Assembly: GCF_009852415.1 (NCBI RefSeq) | Contig: NZ_WOXS01000002.1 | Span: 1,506,001-1,570,000 of the forward strand | Direction of reading: 5' to 3' | DNA length: 64,000 nt | Source: Streptomyces sp. Tu 3180 | Lineage (GTDB): Bacteria > Actinomycetota > Actinomycetes > Streptomycetales > Streptomycetaceae | Part shown: positions 16,451 to 24,677 of the stretch, piece after piece | Numbering within the stretch: position 1 is the first letter of the stretch | Layout: each line of letters opens with the position of its first letter | The notes under the pieces: generated by a model | Database searches by the model: none | Seen by the model: only the letters and a program-made list of their open reading frames with translations | Told to the model about the DNA's origin: nothing | Translations under genes and position numbers: made by a program

Positions 16451-16542
16451 GCGGCACCGCCCGCACGACCGGTGTCCGCCGTGTCGGTGCGGCGCGCCGG
16501 GCACCGTCCCGTCGCCCGGACCCCTACCGGCTGCCTGGGCAC
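16447..16542 (-). CDS. Possible 31-residue leader ORF coupled to antH
   Basis: A short frame starting at a GTG ([12 protein letters not shown]...) with GAAGGAG placed eight bases upstream, the best ribosome binding site in the antG-antH gap. It ends with GTGA overlapping the antH start by four bases. The product is Arg/Gly/Ala-rich with no recognised domain. It may serve to couple translation into antH, which itself has no good Shine-Dalgarno sequence. It could also be chance in GC-rich DNA. Confidence 0.35.
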   Translation of the reverse strand: MPRQPVGVRATGRCPARRTDTADTGRAGGAA

Positions 16543-16783
16543 TCGCATCACTCCTTCGGCTTCGAACGCCCGCGCCCTGCCGGTGCGGGGCGTGGCGGAG
16601 CGGGTTTCCTCGTTGCGGTAAGAGGCAGCGCGCGGGCCCCGGCTATCCCCGCCGCTCCCGGCCCGGGCGCGTGACAAAGCTCACGCGGCGGTCCGGGGAG
16701 TGGGACCGGCCGCGGCCGCCTCTCGTAGGGGTGACAGTCGAGAACCGCACGGCGGCCGGCACGCCGGAGCGAAAGGGGAAACC
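16543..16783. promoter_or_regulatory. Divergent antG/antH promoter region, candidate sigma-AntA sites
   Basis: About 240 bases without a gene. Toward antG there is GGGACC (16702-16707), 16 bases, CGTA (16724-16727), an ECF-type arrangement ending about 57 bases before the antG ATG. Toward antH, on the minus strand, there is GGAAAC (16604-16609), 16 bases, CGCA (16584-16587). The antGF and antH operons are the known targets of sigma-AntA in antimycin producers. The matching spacing and half-sites here fit, but the consensus was not checked. Confidence 0.45.
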
Positions 16784-17032
16784 ATGAGCACCATCAGGGA
16801 GTTGCTGGTCGAGCTCACCGGCACGGCCGAGTACGCCGACGCCGTCGGTGACGACGTCGACCTCGCCGCCAGCGGTATCGACTCCGGCGATCTGGTGCGC
16901 CTCGTCCTGCTCGTGGAGCAGCGGCTCGGGGTGGAGATCACCGCCGAGGACATGGAGCGGTTGCACACCATCGCCGACTACGAGCGCTTCGTGGCCGAGC
17001 GCTCCGTCGCCGGCGCCCCCGGTGGTGCGTGA
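16784..17032 (+). CDS. antG: Acyl carrier protein for anthranilate (AntG)
   Basis: 82 residues. The phosphopantetheine serine lies in GIDSGDLVRLVLLVEQ (Ser near residue 34), with IRELLVELTG at the start and LGVEITAEDMERL downstream, all typical of a discrete ACP. AntF loads anthranilate on it, AntHIJKL oxidises the bound ring, and the aryl group is then passed to the first condensation domain of AntC. RBS AAAGGGG seven bases before the ATG. Its stop overlaps the antF start (TGATG). Confidence 0.95.
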   Translation: MSTIRELLVELTGTAEYADAVGDDVDLAASGIDSGDLVRLVLLVEQRLGVEITAEDMERLHTIADYERFVAERSVAGAPGGA

Positions 17033-18516
17033 TGTGGCTGACCCAGCTGCTGGAGCGCAACCGCCAGTGCTATCCCGGCCGGACCGCGCTGGTGGACGAG
17101 CAACGCGCCGTGACCTGGGCCGAGTTCCACGACCGTACGGTCGAACTGGCGCGGGGGCTGGCGGAGCTGGGCATCGAGCGGGGCGACCGGGTCGCCGTGC
17201 TCTCCAAGGACCGCATCGAGGTCATGGAGAGCTACTTCGCGCTCGCCCGGCTCGGCGCGCTGTTCGTGCCGCTGAACCACAGCCTGGCCGTGCCCGAGGT
17301 CGCCGGCATCGTCGAACGCGTCGGGGCGGTGGCCGTCCTCGGTGAGTCGGACCTGCTGGACCGGCACCCCGAGCTGCCGGCCTCGGTGCGGATCCGGATG
17401 GCCTTCGACAAGCCCGCGTTCGGGGCACTGGGCGCCGCGTCCCCCGAGCGGGAGCTGCCCCATGTGCCCGACACCGACCCGATCGCCGTGCTGCACACCT
17501 CGGCGACCACCGGGCAGGCCAAGGGCGTCACCGTCGACAGCGGGTCGTTCCGGGCCATCGCCCTCGGCTGGCTGGTCATGGCGCGGCCCACCGACGACAT
17601 CGTCCTGGTCAACTGCTGCCCGCTGTACCACGGCAGCATGGTGGTGTCGCTGACCTACATGGCGGCCGGCGCCACCGTGGTGCTGATGCCGGGATTCACC
17701 CCGCAGCGGGCGCTCTCCGCGGTGGAGCGGCACCGCGCCACGCACCTGTGGACGGTGCCGCAGATGCTGCGGTTCATGCTGCAGGCCAAGGGCTCGCACC
17801 GCACCGACCTGTCCTCGCTGCGGGAGGTCCTGTACGGCGCCGCCCCGATGCCGCTCGACGTGTACGCCGAGGCGGTGCGCCGGCTCGGCTGCGGCTTCCG
17901 CCAGGTGTACGGGATGACCGAGGTCGGCGGGCCCTTCGTCACGCTCGGCCCCGACGAGCACCCCGCCCCCGGGGACGTCACCGCCCGCATCCCCTGCGGG
18001 CGCGTGGTGCCGGGCATGTCCGCCCGCGCGGTGGACGAGGGCGGCCGGGAGCTGCCGCACGGCGGGATCGGTGAGATCGTCGTGCGCGGGCCGGGCGTCA
18101 TGCAGGGCTACTGGAACGACCCGGAGGCCACCCGCGAGATCACCCTCGACGGCTGGATCAGGACGGGCGACCTGGGGTTCGTCGACGACGAGGGGCGCAT
18201 CCACCTCGTGGACCGCACCAAGGACGTCATCATCCGGGCGGGCCAGAACGTCTACCCCTCGGAGATCGAGCGCGCCCTGCTGACGCATCCGGCGGTCCGG
18301 GACGCCGCGGTCGTCGGGATGCCCGACGAGGACTACGGCGAGGTGCCCCTGGCGTACGTGGTCGTGGAGGCGGGCACGGACACGGGCGCGGCGGAGCTGC
18401 TGGGGCACGTCGCGGGACTGCTCGCGCCGTACAAGCGCCCGCGGCGGGTGGAGTTCATCGAGCAGGTGCCGCGCAACCCGGCCGGCAAGATCGTCAAGAA
18501 GCTGCTGCGGGCCTGA
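17032..18516 (+). CDS. antF: Acyl-CoA ligase-family anthranilate:ACP ligase (AntF)
   Basis: 494 residues of the ANL superfamily. P-loop TSATTGQAKGV near residue 160, VYGMTEVGG near 295, the hinge region RTGDLGFVDDEGRIHLVDR and catalytic-lysine motif NPAGKIVKKL at the C-terminus. It adenylates anthranilate and transfers it to the AntG thiol. The ATG at 17032 overlaps the antG stop by one base; a GTG at 17029 is an equally close alternative. The two form one operon, divergent from antH. Confidence 0.94.
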   Translation: MWLTQLLERNRQCYPGRTALVDEQRAVTWAEFHDRTVELARGLAELGIERGDRVAVLSKDRIEVMESYFALARLGALFVPLNHSLAVPEVAGIVERVGAVAVLGESDLLDRHPELPASVRIRMAFDKPAFGALGAASPERELPHVPDTDPIAVLHTSATTGQAKGVTVDSGSFRAIALGWLVMARPTDDIVLVNCCPLYHGSMVVSLTYMAAGATVVLMPGFTPQRALSAVERHRATHLWTVPQMLRFMLQAKGSHRTDLSSLREVLYGAAPMPLDVYAEAVRRLGCGFRQVYGMTEVGGPFVTLGPDEHPAPGDVTARIPCGRVVPGMSARAVDEGGRELPHGGIGEIVVRGPGVMQGYWNDPEATREITLDGWIRTGDLGFVDDEGRIHLVDRTKDVIIRAGQNVYPSEIERALLTHPAVRDAAVVGMPDEDYGEVPLAYVVVEAGTDTGAAELLGHVAGLLAPYKRPRRVEFIEQVPRNPAGKIVKKLLRA

Positions 18517-18547
18517 CGGTGCACGGGACCACCCGGACCGGTACGCG

Positions 18548-19486
18548 ATGACGGGCCGCCCCGGACGGGACCGGCCGGCCACCACGAGGACCCGGTGGCC
18601 GGCCGGTCCCGTCCCCGCTCCGGCACACGGCGGGCCGACCGGGCGCCGCGATCCGGCTCCCGGCACGGGCGGCGCCGGCGCCCCTCCGGCCGGCGGTCCG
18701 GCGGCCGCTCCGGCTCCCTCTGCGGCGGCCCTCGCGGTCGCGGTGCCCGGCGCGGACACCACCGGTGCCGGTCGCCCGGCCGGCGGTCCGGCGAGCGCTC
18801 CGGTCGCGGTCCGCGGCGCACCCGGCCGGCTCACCGTCGACGTGCTGCTGCGGCTGCGTCCGCGGCTGGCCGCCGCCGGGCTCGGTCTGGGGGTCGCCGT
18901 CGTCTCGGAGCCGCACCTGACGCCCGCGGGGCCCGCCGAGGCGTCCGCCGCCGCGTCCATGCCGCACCGGCGCCGGCAGGAGTTCCTGGCCGGCCGGCAC
19001 GCCGCCCGCCGGGCACTGCGCGCGGTGGGGCTGGACTGCGGCGAGATCCCCCGCTCGGGACGGCTGCCGGTGTTCGCGCCCGGGCGGCCGGCGTCGATCT
19101 CGCACAGCGCCGGGATCGCCGTCGCCGTGGCCCGCGCGCCGGGCCGGGACACCCCGCTCGGCTGCGACCTGGAGCTGCGGCCCCTCCCCCACGGCGCGGC
19201 GCGCCTGGTGCTACGCGAGGACGAGGAGGGCCTGCTGTACGACACGTGCGGCTGGTCCGTGACGGCGCTGTTCTCGGCCAAGGAGGCCGCGTGGAAGGCC
19301 CTGCGCGGGCCGGACGGCACGGGCGCGCCCGGCCCGCCGGGAAACCTGCGGGACCTGCGTGCGCGTCCGTCCGGGGAGGCCCTGCGGATCGAGCGGCGCG
19401 CTCGTCCCGCGCACGCGGTGCGGGTGCGGGTGGTGCCCGTCGGCTGGGGCGTGTTCAGTTACGTCGTGGGCCGGTCGGCCGTCTGA
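18548..19486 (+). CDS. antQ: 4'-Phosphopantetheinyl transferase, Sfp type (AntQ)
   Basis: Up to 312 residues. Transferase motifs lie in the C-terminal 190 residues: PHRRRQEFLAGRHAARRAL, ISHSAGIAVAVA, magnesium site GCDLEL and SAKEAAWKAL. It converts apo carrier proteins (AntG, AntC, AntD) to the holo form. The first 95 residues are a low-complexity Ala/Pro/Gly stretch and no good ribosome binding site is seen at the ATG, so the true start may be a GTG further in. It lies 31 bases after antF and ends at a strong terminator. It is an optional gene of antimycin clusters, present in the long form. Confidence 0.88.
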   Translation: MTGRPGRDRPATTRTRWPAGPVPAPAHGGPTGRRDPAPGTGGAGAPPAGGPAAAPAPSAAALAVAVPGADTTGAGRPAGGPASAPVAVRGAPGRLTVDVLLRLRPRLAAAGLGLGVAVVSEPHLTPAGPAEASAAASMPHRRRQEFLAGRHAARRALRAVGLDCGEIPRSGRLPVFAPGRPASISHSAGIAVAVARAPGRDTPLGCDLELRPLPHGAARLVLREDEEGLLYDTCGWSVTALFSAKEAAWKALRGPDGTGAPGPPGNLRDLRARPSGEALRIERRARPAHAVRVRVVPVGWGVFSYVVGRSAV

Positions 19487-19518
19487 CCCGCACTCCGGCG
19501 GGCCGCCGCGGGCACGGC

Positions 19519-19557
19519 GTGAGGGGGCGGGGGCCCGGCGGGCCCCCGCCCCCTCAC
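19519..19557. terminator. Bidirectional hairpin terminator between antQ and antE
   Basis: A perfect 18-base inverted repeat (GTGAGGGGGCGGGGGCCC and its complement) with a GGC loop, between the convergent antQ and antE stops. It is the cleanest terminator in the cluster and separates the antGFQ and antCDE transcripts. Confidence 0.85.
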
Positions 19558-19570
19558 CGGTGCGTGTCCC

Positions 19571-20800
19571 TCACGCCCGCGCGTTGACCAGCACCGCCAT
19601 GTTGCCCGCCGGGTGGCGGTTGTCGTGGATGAGCTGGTGGGCCAGGCCGATCTCGTCGAAGGAGAAGGTCCGCGACAGGCACGGGTCGACGAACCCCTGG
19701 TCGATCAGCCGGGTCACCTCCCGCGCCTCGCGGGCGGAGGCGACGTGCGAGCCCTGCAGTCGCTTCTGCCGCATCCACAGGAAGCGCAGGTCCACGTCGC
19801 CGTTGTACCCCGTGGTGCCGCCGCAGATGACGACCATGCCGCCGTTGTCGCACAGGTACATCGAGGTCGGGATGGTGTCCGCGCCCGAGTGCTCCAGGAC
19901 GACGCGCGGGTTGCGGCGCTCGCCGAGCACCTCCCAGAAGCGCCGCCCGAAGGCGCGGGCGCCGGTCAGCCAGCGGCGCATCGCCTCGTCGTCGGACGTG
20001 TCCGGCATGCGTCCCCAGTGGTCGAACTCGCGCCGGTCGATCCAGCCCTCGGCGCCGAGCTTGAGGCAGAACTCGCCGCGTTCCTCGCTGGAGACGACCG
20101 CCACCGGGATGCCGCCGACGTGCCGGACGAGCTGGATGGCGATGCAGCCCAGTCCGCCGGCGCCGCCCCAGATCAGCACCGGGTCGCCGGGGCGCACCGT
20201 GTGCGGCTCCCAGCCGAAGAGCTGCCGGTAGGCGGTGGCGGCGGTCGCCATGTAGCAGGACGCCTCGGCCCAGGACAGCCGGGCCGGCTTCGGGTGGAGC
20301 ATGTAGTCGTCGACGACGGCGAACTGCGCGAAGGAGCCGTAGTTCTCCTCGTACCCCCACACCCGCTGGGTGGTGGAGAAGGCGGGGTCGGCGCCGAGGC
20401 GGATGTCCTCGGCCGCCTCGTCCCAGCGGCTGGCGAGGACGACGACCTCGTCGCCGAGCTTCACCCCGCGCACGTCCTCGCCGACCGCCCACACGATCCC
20501 GGACAGGTCGGAGCCGCCGATGTGGAAGTCCTCGGTGGCGCCCGCCTTCTGGCGGGCGGCGATCACGTCGAGCGGCGAACCCAGCGCCGCCCACACGTTG
20601 TTGTAGTTGACGCCGGCCGCCATCACCTTCACGAGGACCTGCCCGCGGCCGACGGGCGGCACGTCGACGACCTCGGTGCGGAAGGCGTCGACGGGCTGTC
20701 CGTAGCGCTCGCGGCGGATGAGCGAGGCGTACATCTTCTTGGGGACGGTGCCGATCTCGGGCGCGTCGCCGAGCTCGTAGAGGTCCTGGGTCGCGGTCAC
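19571..20800 (-). CDS. antE: Crotonyl-CoA carboxylase/reductase-type enzyme (AntE)
   Basis: 409 residues of the medium-chain dehydrogenase family. NADPH-binding IWGGAGGLGCIAIQLVRH near residue 205, substrate/CO2-pocket sequences AAGVNYNNVWAALG, WGYEENYGSFAQF and RLQGSHVAS. These reductive carboxylases turn alkenoyl-CoA plus CO2 into alkylmalonyl-CoA extender units, which in antimycins set the variable C7 alkyl chain. It starts with GTG and RBS AGGAGA, 73 bases after antD in the same direction, so antC-D-E form one operon. Confidence 0.94.
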   Translation of the reverse strand: MTATQDLYELGDAPEIGTVPKKMYASLIRRERYGQPVDAFRTEVVDVPPVGRGQVLVKVMAAGVNYNNVWAALGSPLDVIAARQKAGATEDFHIGGSDLSGIVWAVGEDVRGVKLGDEVVVLASRWDEAAEDIRLGADPAFSTTQRVWGYEENYGSFAQFAVVDDYMLHPKPARLSWAEASCYMATAATAYRQLFGWEPHTVRPGDPVLIWGGAGGLGCIAIQLVRHVGGIPVAVVSSEERGEFCLKLGAEGWIDRREFDHWGRMPDTSDDEAMRRWLTGARAFGRRFWEVLGERRNPRVVLEHSGADTIPTSMYLCDNGGMVVICGGTTGYNGDVDLRFLWMRQKRLQGSHVASAREAREVTRLIDQGFVDPCLSRTFSFDEIGLAHQLIHDNRHPAGNMAVLVNARA

Positions 20801-20873
20801 GTGGGGTCTCCTGAACGGTCGGGGCGTACTCGGGGGGCCGGGGACACGGAACGGGGGCGGGCGCCGCGGCGGG

Positions 20874-23800
20874 TCATCCGCCGAGCGCGCGCAGCGCCTT
20901 GGCGACCGCCGCGCCGATGCGGGCGATCGGTTCGGGCTCGGTCATCTCGTAGTGGCCGCAAGGGACTCGGTGGTCGTGCAGGGTGCCGTCCACGTGGGGC
21001 CGCCAGGCGTCGGCCTTGCCGGCCAGCACCGCCAGGTCGGCCGGGAAGTCCGTGGCCGGCTCCTCGTCCGCGCTGAAGAACAGCACGTCACCGCGGAAGA
21101 GGCCCGGGGTGAACTGCGGTGCGATGCGCAGGTTGTTGCGCATCACGGCCGCGATGGCGGCCGCCTCCTCGCGGGTCACCGGTGACGCGGCCGGGTCGTC
21201 GGCGACCCGGGCGCCGATGCGGTCGAGGACCGCGTCCACGTCCGGCGCCCCGGCCCCGGGCGGCAGCCCGGCGACCCGCGACAGCAGGGCCGCGACCTGG
21301 CGTTCGGCCGCGCCGGGGTCGTGGGCGGTGCCGTGCGGCTGCGGGGCGTCGAGCATGGCGAGCAGTTCGACCCGCTCGCCGCGCTCCTGGAGCGCGCAGG
21401 CCATGGCGTGCGCCACGAATCCGCCGTACGACCAGCCCAGCAGCCGGTACGGCCCGTGCGGCTGCACCTGCCGCACCAGGTCCAGGTACGCGGTGACCAT
21501 GGCGCCGGCGTCCGGCGCGGGCGGCCGGGTGCCGTCCAGACCGGCGGCCTGGATGCCGTAGACGGGCTGGTCGCCGCCCAGGTGGGGCAGCAGTCCCGTG
21601 TAGCGCCAGGACACGCCCGCCCCGGGATGGACGCAGAACAGGGGCGTGGCGGTGCCCTCGGCGCGCAGCGGCAGCAGCGGGCCCAGCGCGGCGGCGCCCG
21701 GTGTCCGTGCGGTCTCCTCCTCGGCCGCTTCGAGGACCCCGGCCACCGTGGGCGCGGCCAGCAGCTTCGCGGCCGGTACGTCGAGGACGCCGGCCTGGCG
21801 CAGCCGGCCGGCCAGCAGCACGGCGCGCATCGAGTCGCCGCCGAGGTCGAAGAAGTTGTCGTGGACACCGATGCCGCCGATGCCCAGGGTCTCCTCCCAC
21901 AGCCGGGCCACCGCCTGTTCGCGGTCGGTGCGCGGCGGCACGAGCCGCGTGGTCAGCCGGGGCCGCGGGGCCAGGGCGCTGCCCCGGTCCGCCGCGGCCG
22001 GGGCGTCCGGCGCGGCGGGGTCCGTGCGGGCGCCGGGTGCGTCGATCCAGTGGCGCTGCCGCTCGAAGGCGTACCCCGGCAGCGGGACCCGCCGCGGGGT
22101 GCCCGGCACCGGCGGGAGGGCGGTGTCCACGCCCGCGCTCCACAGCCGGCCCAGGGCCTCGGCGAGGACGAAGCCGTCGGACGCCTCGGCCTTGGCGTGC
22201 CGCATGGTGGTCACCGTCACCGGCGCCTCGTCGGCGAGCCGGGCGGCGGCCAGCTTGGTGAGCGTGTCCCCCGGTCCGATCTCCACGAGGACGGGGCGCA
22301 GCCGCTCCCACAGGGCGGCGATGCCGTCGGCGAACCGCACGGTCCTGCGGGTGTGGTCGATCCAGTGCCGTACGGAGGTGGCCTGCGCGTCGGTGACCCA
22401 GCTGCCGGTGACGTTGGTGACGTACGGGATGCGCGGCGGGCGCAGCGTCACCGTGCGCAGATGGCCCTCGAAGGTCCCGAGGACCGGGTCCAGGACGTGG
22501 GAGTGCGCGGCGACGGGGATGCGCAGCCGGCGGAACGGGACGCCGCGGCGGGTGAGTTCGGCCTCCAGGCGCTCGACCGCGTCGAGGTGTCCGGCGACGG
22601 TGCAGGCGCCGGGGCCGTTGACCGCGGCCAGCGACAGCTCCTCGTCGAGCAGCGGCGTCACGTCCTGTGCGGGGGCGGCCACGCCGACGGTGGCGCCGCC
22701 GGCGGAGGCGATCAGCCGGATGCGTTCGGTGACCAGGGGCAGCATGTCCTCCAGGTCGATGACGCCGGCCAGGCAGGCCGCCGTGTACTCGCCGAGCGAA
22801 TGGCCGATGAGCGCGTCCGGGCGCACGCCCGCCTCCATCAGCGTGCGGGCCAGGGCGTACTCGGTCACCACCAGTCCGAGGAACGCGGCCGTGTCGCCGG
22901 GCTGCTGCTGCTCGAAGAGCGCCGTGCGCAGGTCGGTGCCGAGCGCGGGCCGCAGGATGCGGGCGCACTCGTCGACGGTGTCCCGGTAGACCGCGTGGTC
23001 CCGGTAGAGCCCGGCGCCCATGCCGGCGTACTGGGTGCCGCCGCCCGGCAGCAGGAACGCCACCCGGGCGGGCTCGTCCCCGGTCGGCGGTGTGGCGGGG
23101 GCGGCGACGCGCAGGGCGTCCAGCGCCTCCTCGCGGGAGGCCGCGGTCACGGTGAGGCGGTGGCGCAGCGCGGGCCGGTCCGTGCGCAGGGTGTGCGCGA
23201 CGTCGTCCAGGCGCAGTTCCGGCCGCCGCTCCAGGTGGCGGGCGAGGGCCTCGGCCTGGCCGCGCAGCGCGCCGGCCGTGCGCGCGGACAGCGGCAGCAC
23301 CAGGCGCCGGTCCTCCCGGGCCGGGCGGGGCGCGGCGGGGGCGGCGGGCGGTGCCTCCTCCAGGACGACGTGGGCGTTGGTGCCCCCGATGCCGAAGGCG
23401 CTGACGGCGGCCCGGCGCGGGTGGTCGCCCTCGGGCCAGTCCTCCAGGGCGGTGGGCACCCGGAACGGACCGGAGGCGAAGTCGATGAGCGGGTTGGGCC
23501 GGTCGAAGTGCAGGCTCGGCGGGATCTGCCGGTGCTCCAGGGCCAGGACGGCCTTGATGAGCCCCGCGATGCCGGCGGCCGCCCCCAGGTGGCCGATGTT
23601 GGTCTTCACCGAGCCGAGGGCGCAGAAGCCGGTCCGCTCCGTGCTCTGCCGGAACGCCTCGGTGAGCGCGGACACCTCGATGGGGTCGCCGAGCTTGGTG
23701 GCGGTGCCGTGCGCCTCGATCAGTCCGATGGTGCCGGCGTCGACCTCCGCCTGGGCCTGCGCCGCGAGGACGACCTCGGTCTGCCCGGCGGCGCTGGGCG

Positions 23801-24677
23801 CGCTGAAACCGACCTTGCGGCGCCCGTCGTTGTTGACGGCGCTGCCGCGGATGACGGCGCGGACGCGGTCGCCGTCCGCGAGGGCGTCCTCCAGGCGCTT
23901 GAGCACCACGGCTCCCACGCCGTCCCCGGAGGAGGTGCCGGCGGCGTCCGCCGAGAAGGCCCGGCAGTGGCCGTCGGGCGAGAAGGGCCCGTCGGGCACG
24001 TGCCGGTAGCCCAGCATCGCCGAGGGGTTGAGGGAGACCGCGGCGGCGAGCGCGGTGTCGCACCGGTGGTCGAGCAGGTCCTGGCAGGCGGTGTGCACGG
24101 CGACGAGGGCGGTGGAGCAGGCGGTCTGCAGGGACACGCTGGGGCCGGTGAGGCCCAGTTCGTAGGAGACGCGGGTGGCGAGCGTGCCGAGGGAGTTGGC
24201 GGTGGCCGCGTGGACGAGCTCGACCGAGCCGGGCCGCCCGGCGTGGCGCGGGTACACGTGGGCGGGGTAGTAGCGGCTGTCGCCGCTGCCCGCGTACACG
24301 CCGAACGTCCCGGCCGTGCGGTCGCCGCCCAGGCAGCCGGCGTCCTCCAGGGCGTGGTACGCGGTCTCCAGCAGCAGCCGCTGCTGCGGGTCCACGACGG
24401 CGGCCTCGGCGGGGCTGTACCCGAAGAAGTCCGCGTCGAAGCGGTCCGCCCCCTCCACGACCGCGGCCACGCGGACCAGCGAGGGGTCGTCGAGGTCGCG
24501 CGGGTCCCCGCCCGCGGCGAGGAACTCCTCGTCGGTGATCGGCCGCATCGCCTCCCGGCCGGCCGCCAGGTTGTCCCAGAAGGCGTCCAGGTCGTCGGCG
24601 CCGGGGAAGCGGCCCGCCATGCCGATCACGGCGACGGCGGGTGCCTGCTCGTCCTGCGGCTCGGTGGTGTCATGCAT
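20874..24677 (-). CDS. antD: Type I PKS, KS-AT-ACP-TE (AntD)
   Basis: 1267 residues. Ketosynthase 1-440 (Cys187 in QTACSTAL, His323 in EAHGTATK, His363 in NIGHLGAAAG), acyltransferase about 540-860 (GHSLG Ser627; specificity box AAHSHVLD 723-730, not a standard malonyl or methylmalonyl type), ACP about 915-985 (LGGDSM, Ser949), thioesterase about 1005-1265 (GWSYGG Ser1083, Asp1110, CGHYEM His1242). There is no reductive domain, so the beta-ketone is left for AntM. It adds one alkylmalonyl unit from AntE and macrolactonises the chain to the nine-membered dilactone. Its start overlaps the antC stop by eight bases. Confidence 0.96.
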   Translation of the reverse strand: MHDTTEPQDEQAPAVAVIGMAGRFPGADDLDAFWDNLAAGREAMRPITDEEFLAAGGDPRDLDDPSLVRVAAVVEGADRFDADFFGYSPAEAAVVDPQQRLLLETAYHALEDAGCLGGDRTAGTFGVYAGSGDSRYYPAHVYPRHAGRPGSVELVHAATANSLGTLATRVSYELGLTGPSVSLQTACSTALVAVHTACQDLLDHRCDTALAAAVSLNPSAMLGYRHVPDGPFSPDGHCRAFSADAAGTSSGDGVGAVVLKRLEDALADGDRVRAVIRGSAVNNDGRRKVGFSAPSAAGQTEVVLAAQAQAEVDAGTIGLIEAHGTATKLGDPIEVSALTEAFRQSTERTGFCALGSVKTNIGHLGAAAGIAGLIKAVLALEHRQIPPSLHFDRPNPLIDFASGPFRVPTALEDWPEGDHPRRAAVSAFGIGGTNAHVVLEEAPPAAPAAPRPAREDRRLVLPLSARTAGALRGQAEALARHLERRPELRLDDVAHTLRTDRPALRHRLTVTAASREEALDALRVAAPATPPTGDEPARVAFLLPGGGTQYAGMGAGLYRDHAVYRDTVDECARILRPALGTDLRTALFEQQQPGDTAAFLGLVVTEYALARTLMEAGVRPDALIGHSLGEYTAACLAGVIDLEDMLPLVTERIRLIASAGGATVGVAAPAQDVTPLLDEELSLAAVNGPGACTVAGHLDAVERLEAELTRRGVPFRRLRIPVAAHSHVLDPVLGTFEGHLRTVTLRPPRIPYVTNVTGSWVTDAQATSVRHWIDHTRRTVRFADGIAALWERLRPVLVEIGPGDTLTKLAAARLADEAPVTVTTMRHAKAEASDGFVLAEALGRLWSAGVDTALPPVPGTPRRVPLPGYAFERQRHWIDAPGARTDPAAPDAPAAADRGSALAPRPRLTTRLVPPRTDREQAVARLWEETLGIGGIGVHDNFFDLGGDSMRAVLLAGRLRQAGVLDVPAAKLLAAPTVAGVLEAAEEETARTPGAAALGPLLPLRAEGTATPLFCVHPGAGVSWRYTGLLPHLGGDQPVYGIQAAGLDGTRPPAPDAGAMVTAYLDLVRQVQPHGPYRLLGWSYGGFVAHAMACALQERGERVELLAMLDAPQPHGTAHDPGAAERQVAALLSRVAGLPPGAGAPDVDAVLDRIGARVADDPAASPVTREEAAAIAAVMRNNLRIAPQFTPGLFRGDVLFFSADEEPATDFPADLAVLAGKADAWRPHVDGTLHDHRVPCGHYEMTEPEPIARIGAAVAKALRALGG

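Noticed and set aside
19571..20800. Reading the CCR gene as part of the primary ethylmalonyl-CoA pathway
   Set aside because: No meaB, ecm or mutase genes adjoin; it is in line with antC and antD and matches AntE in context.
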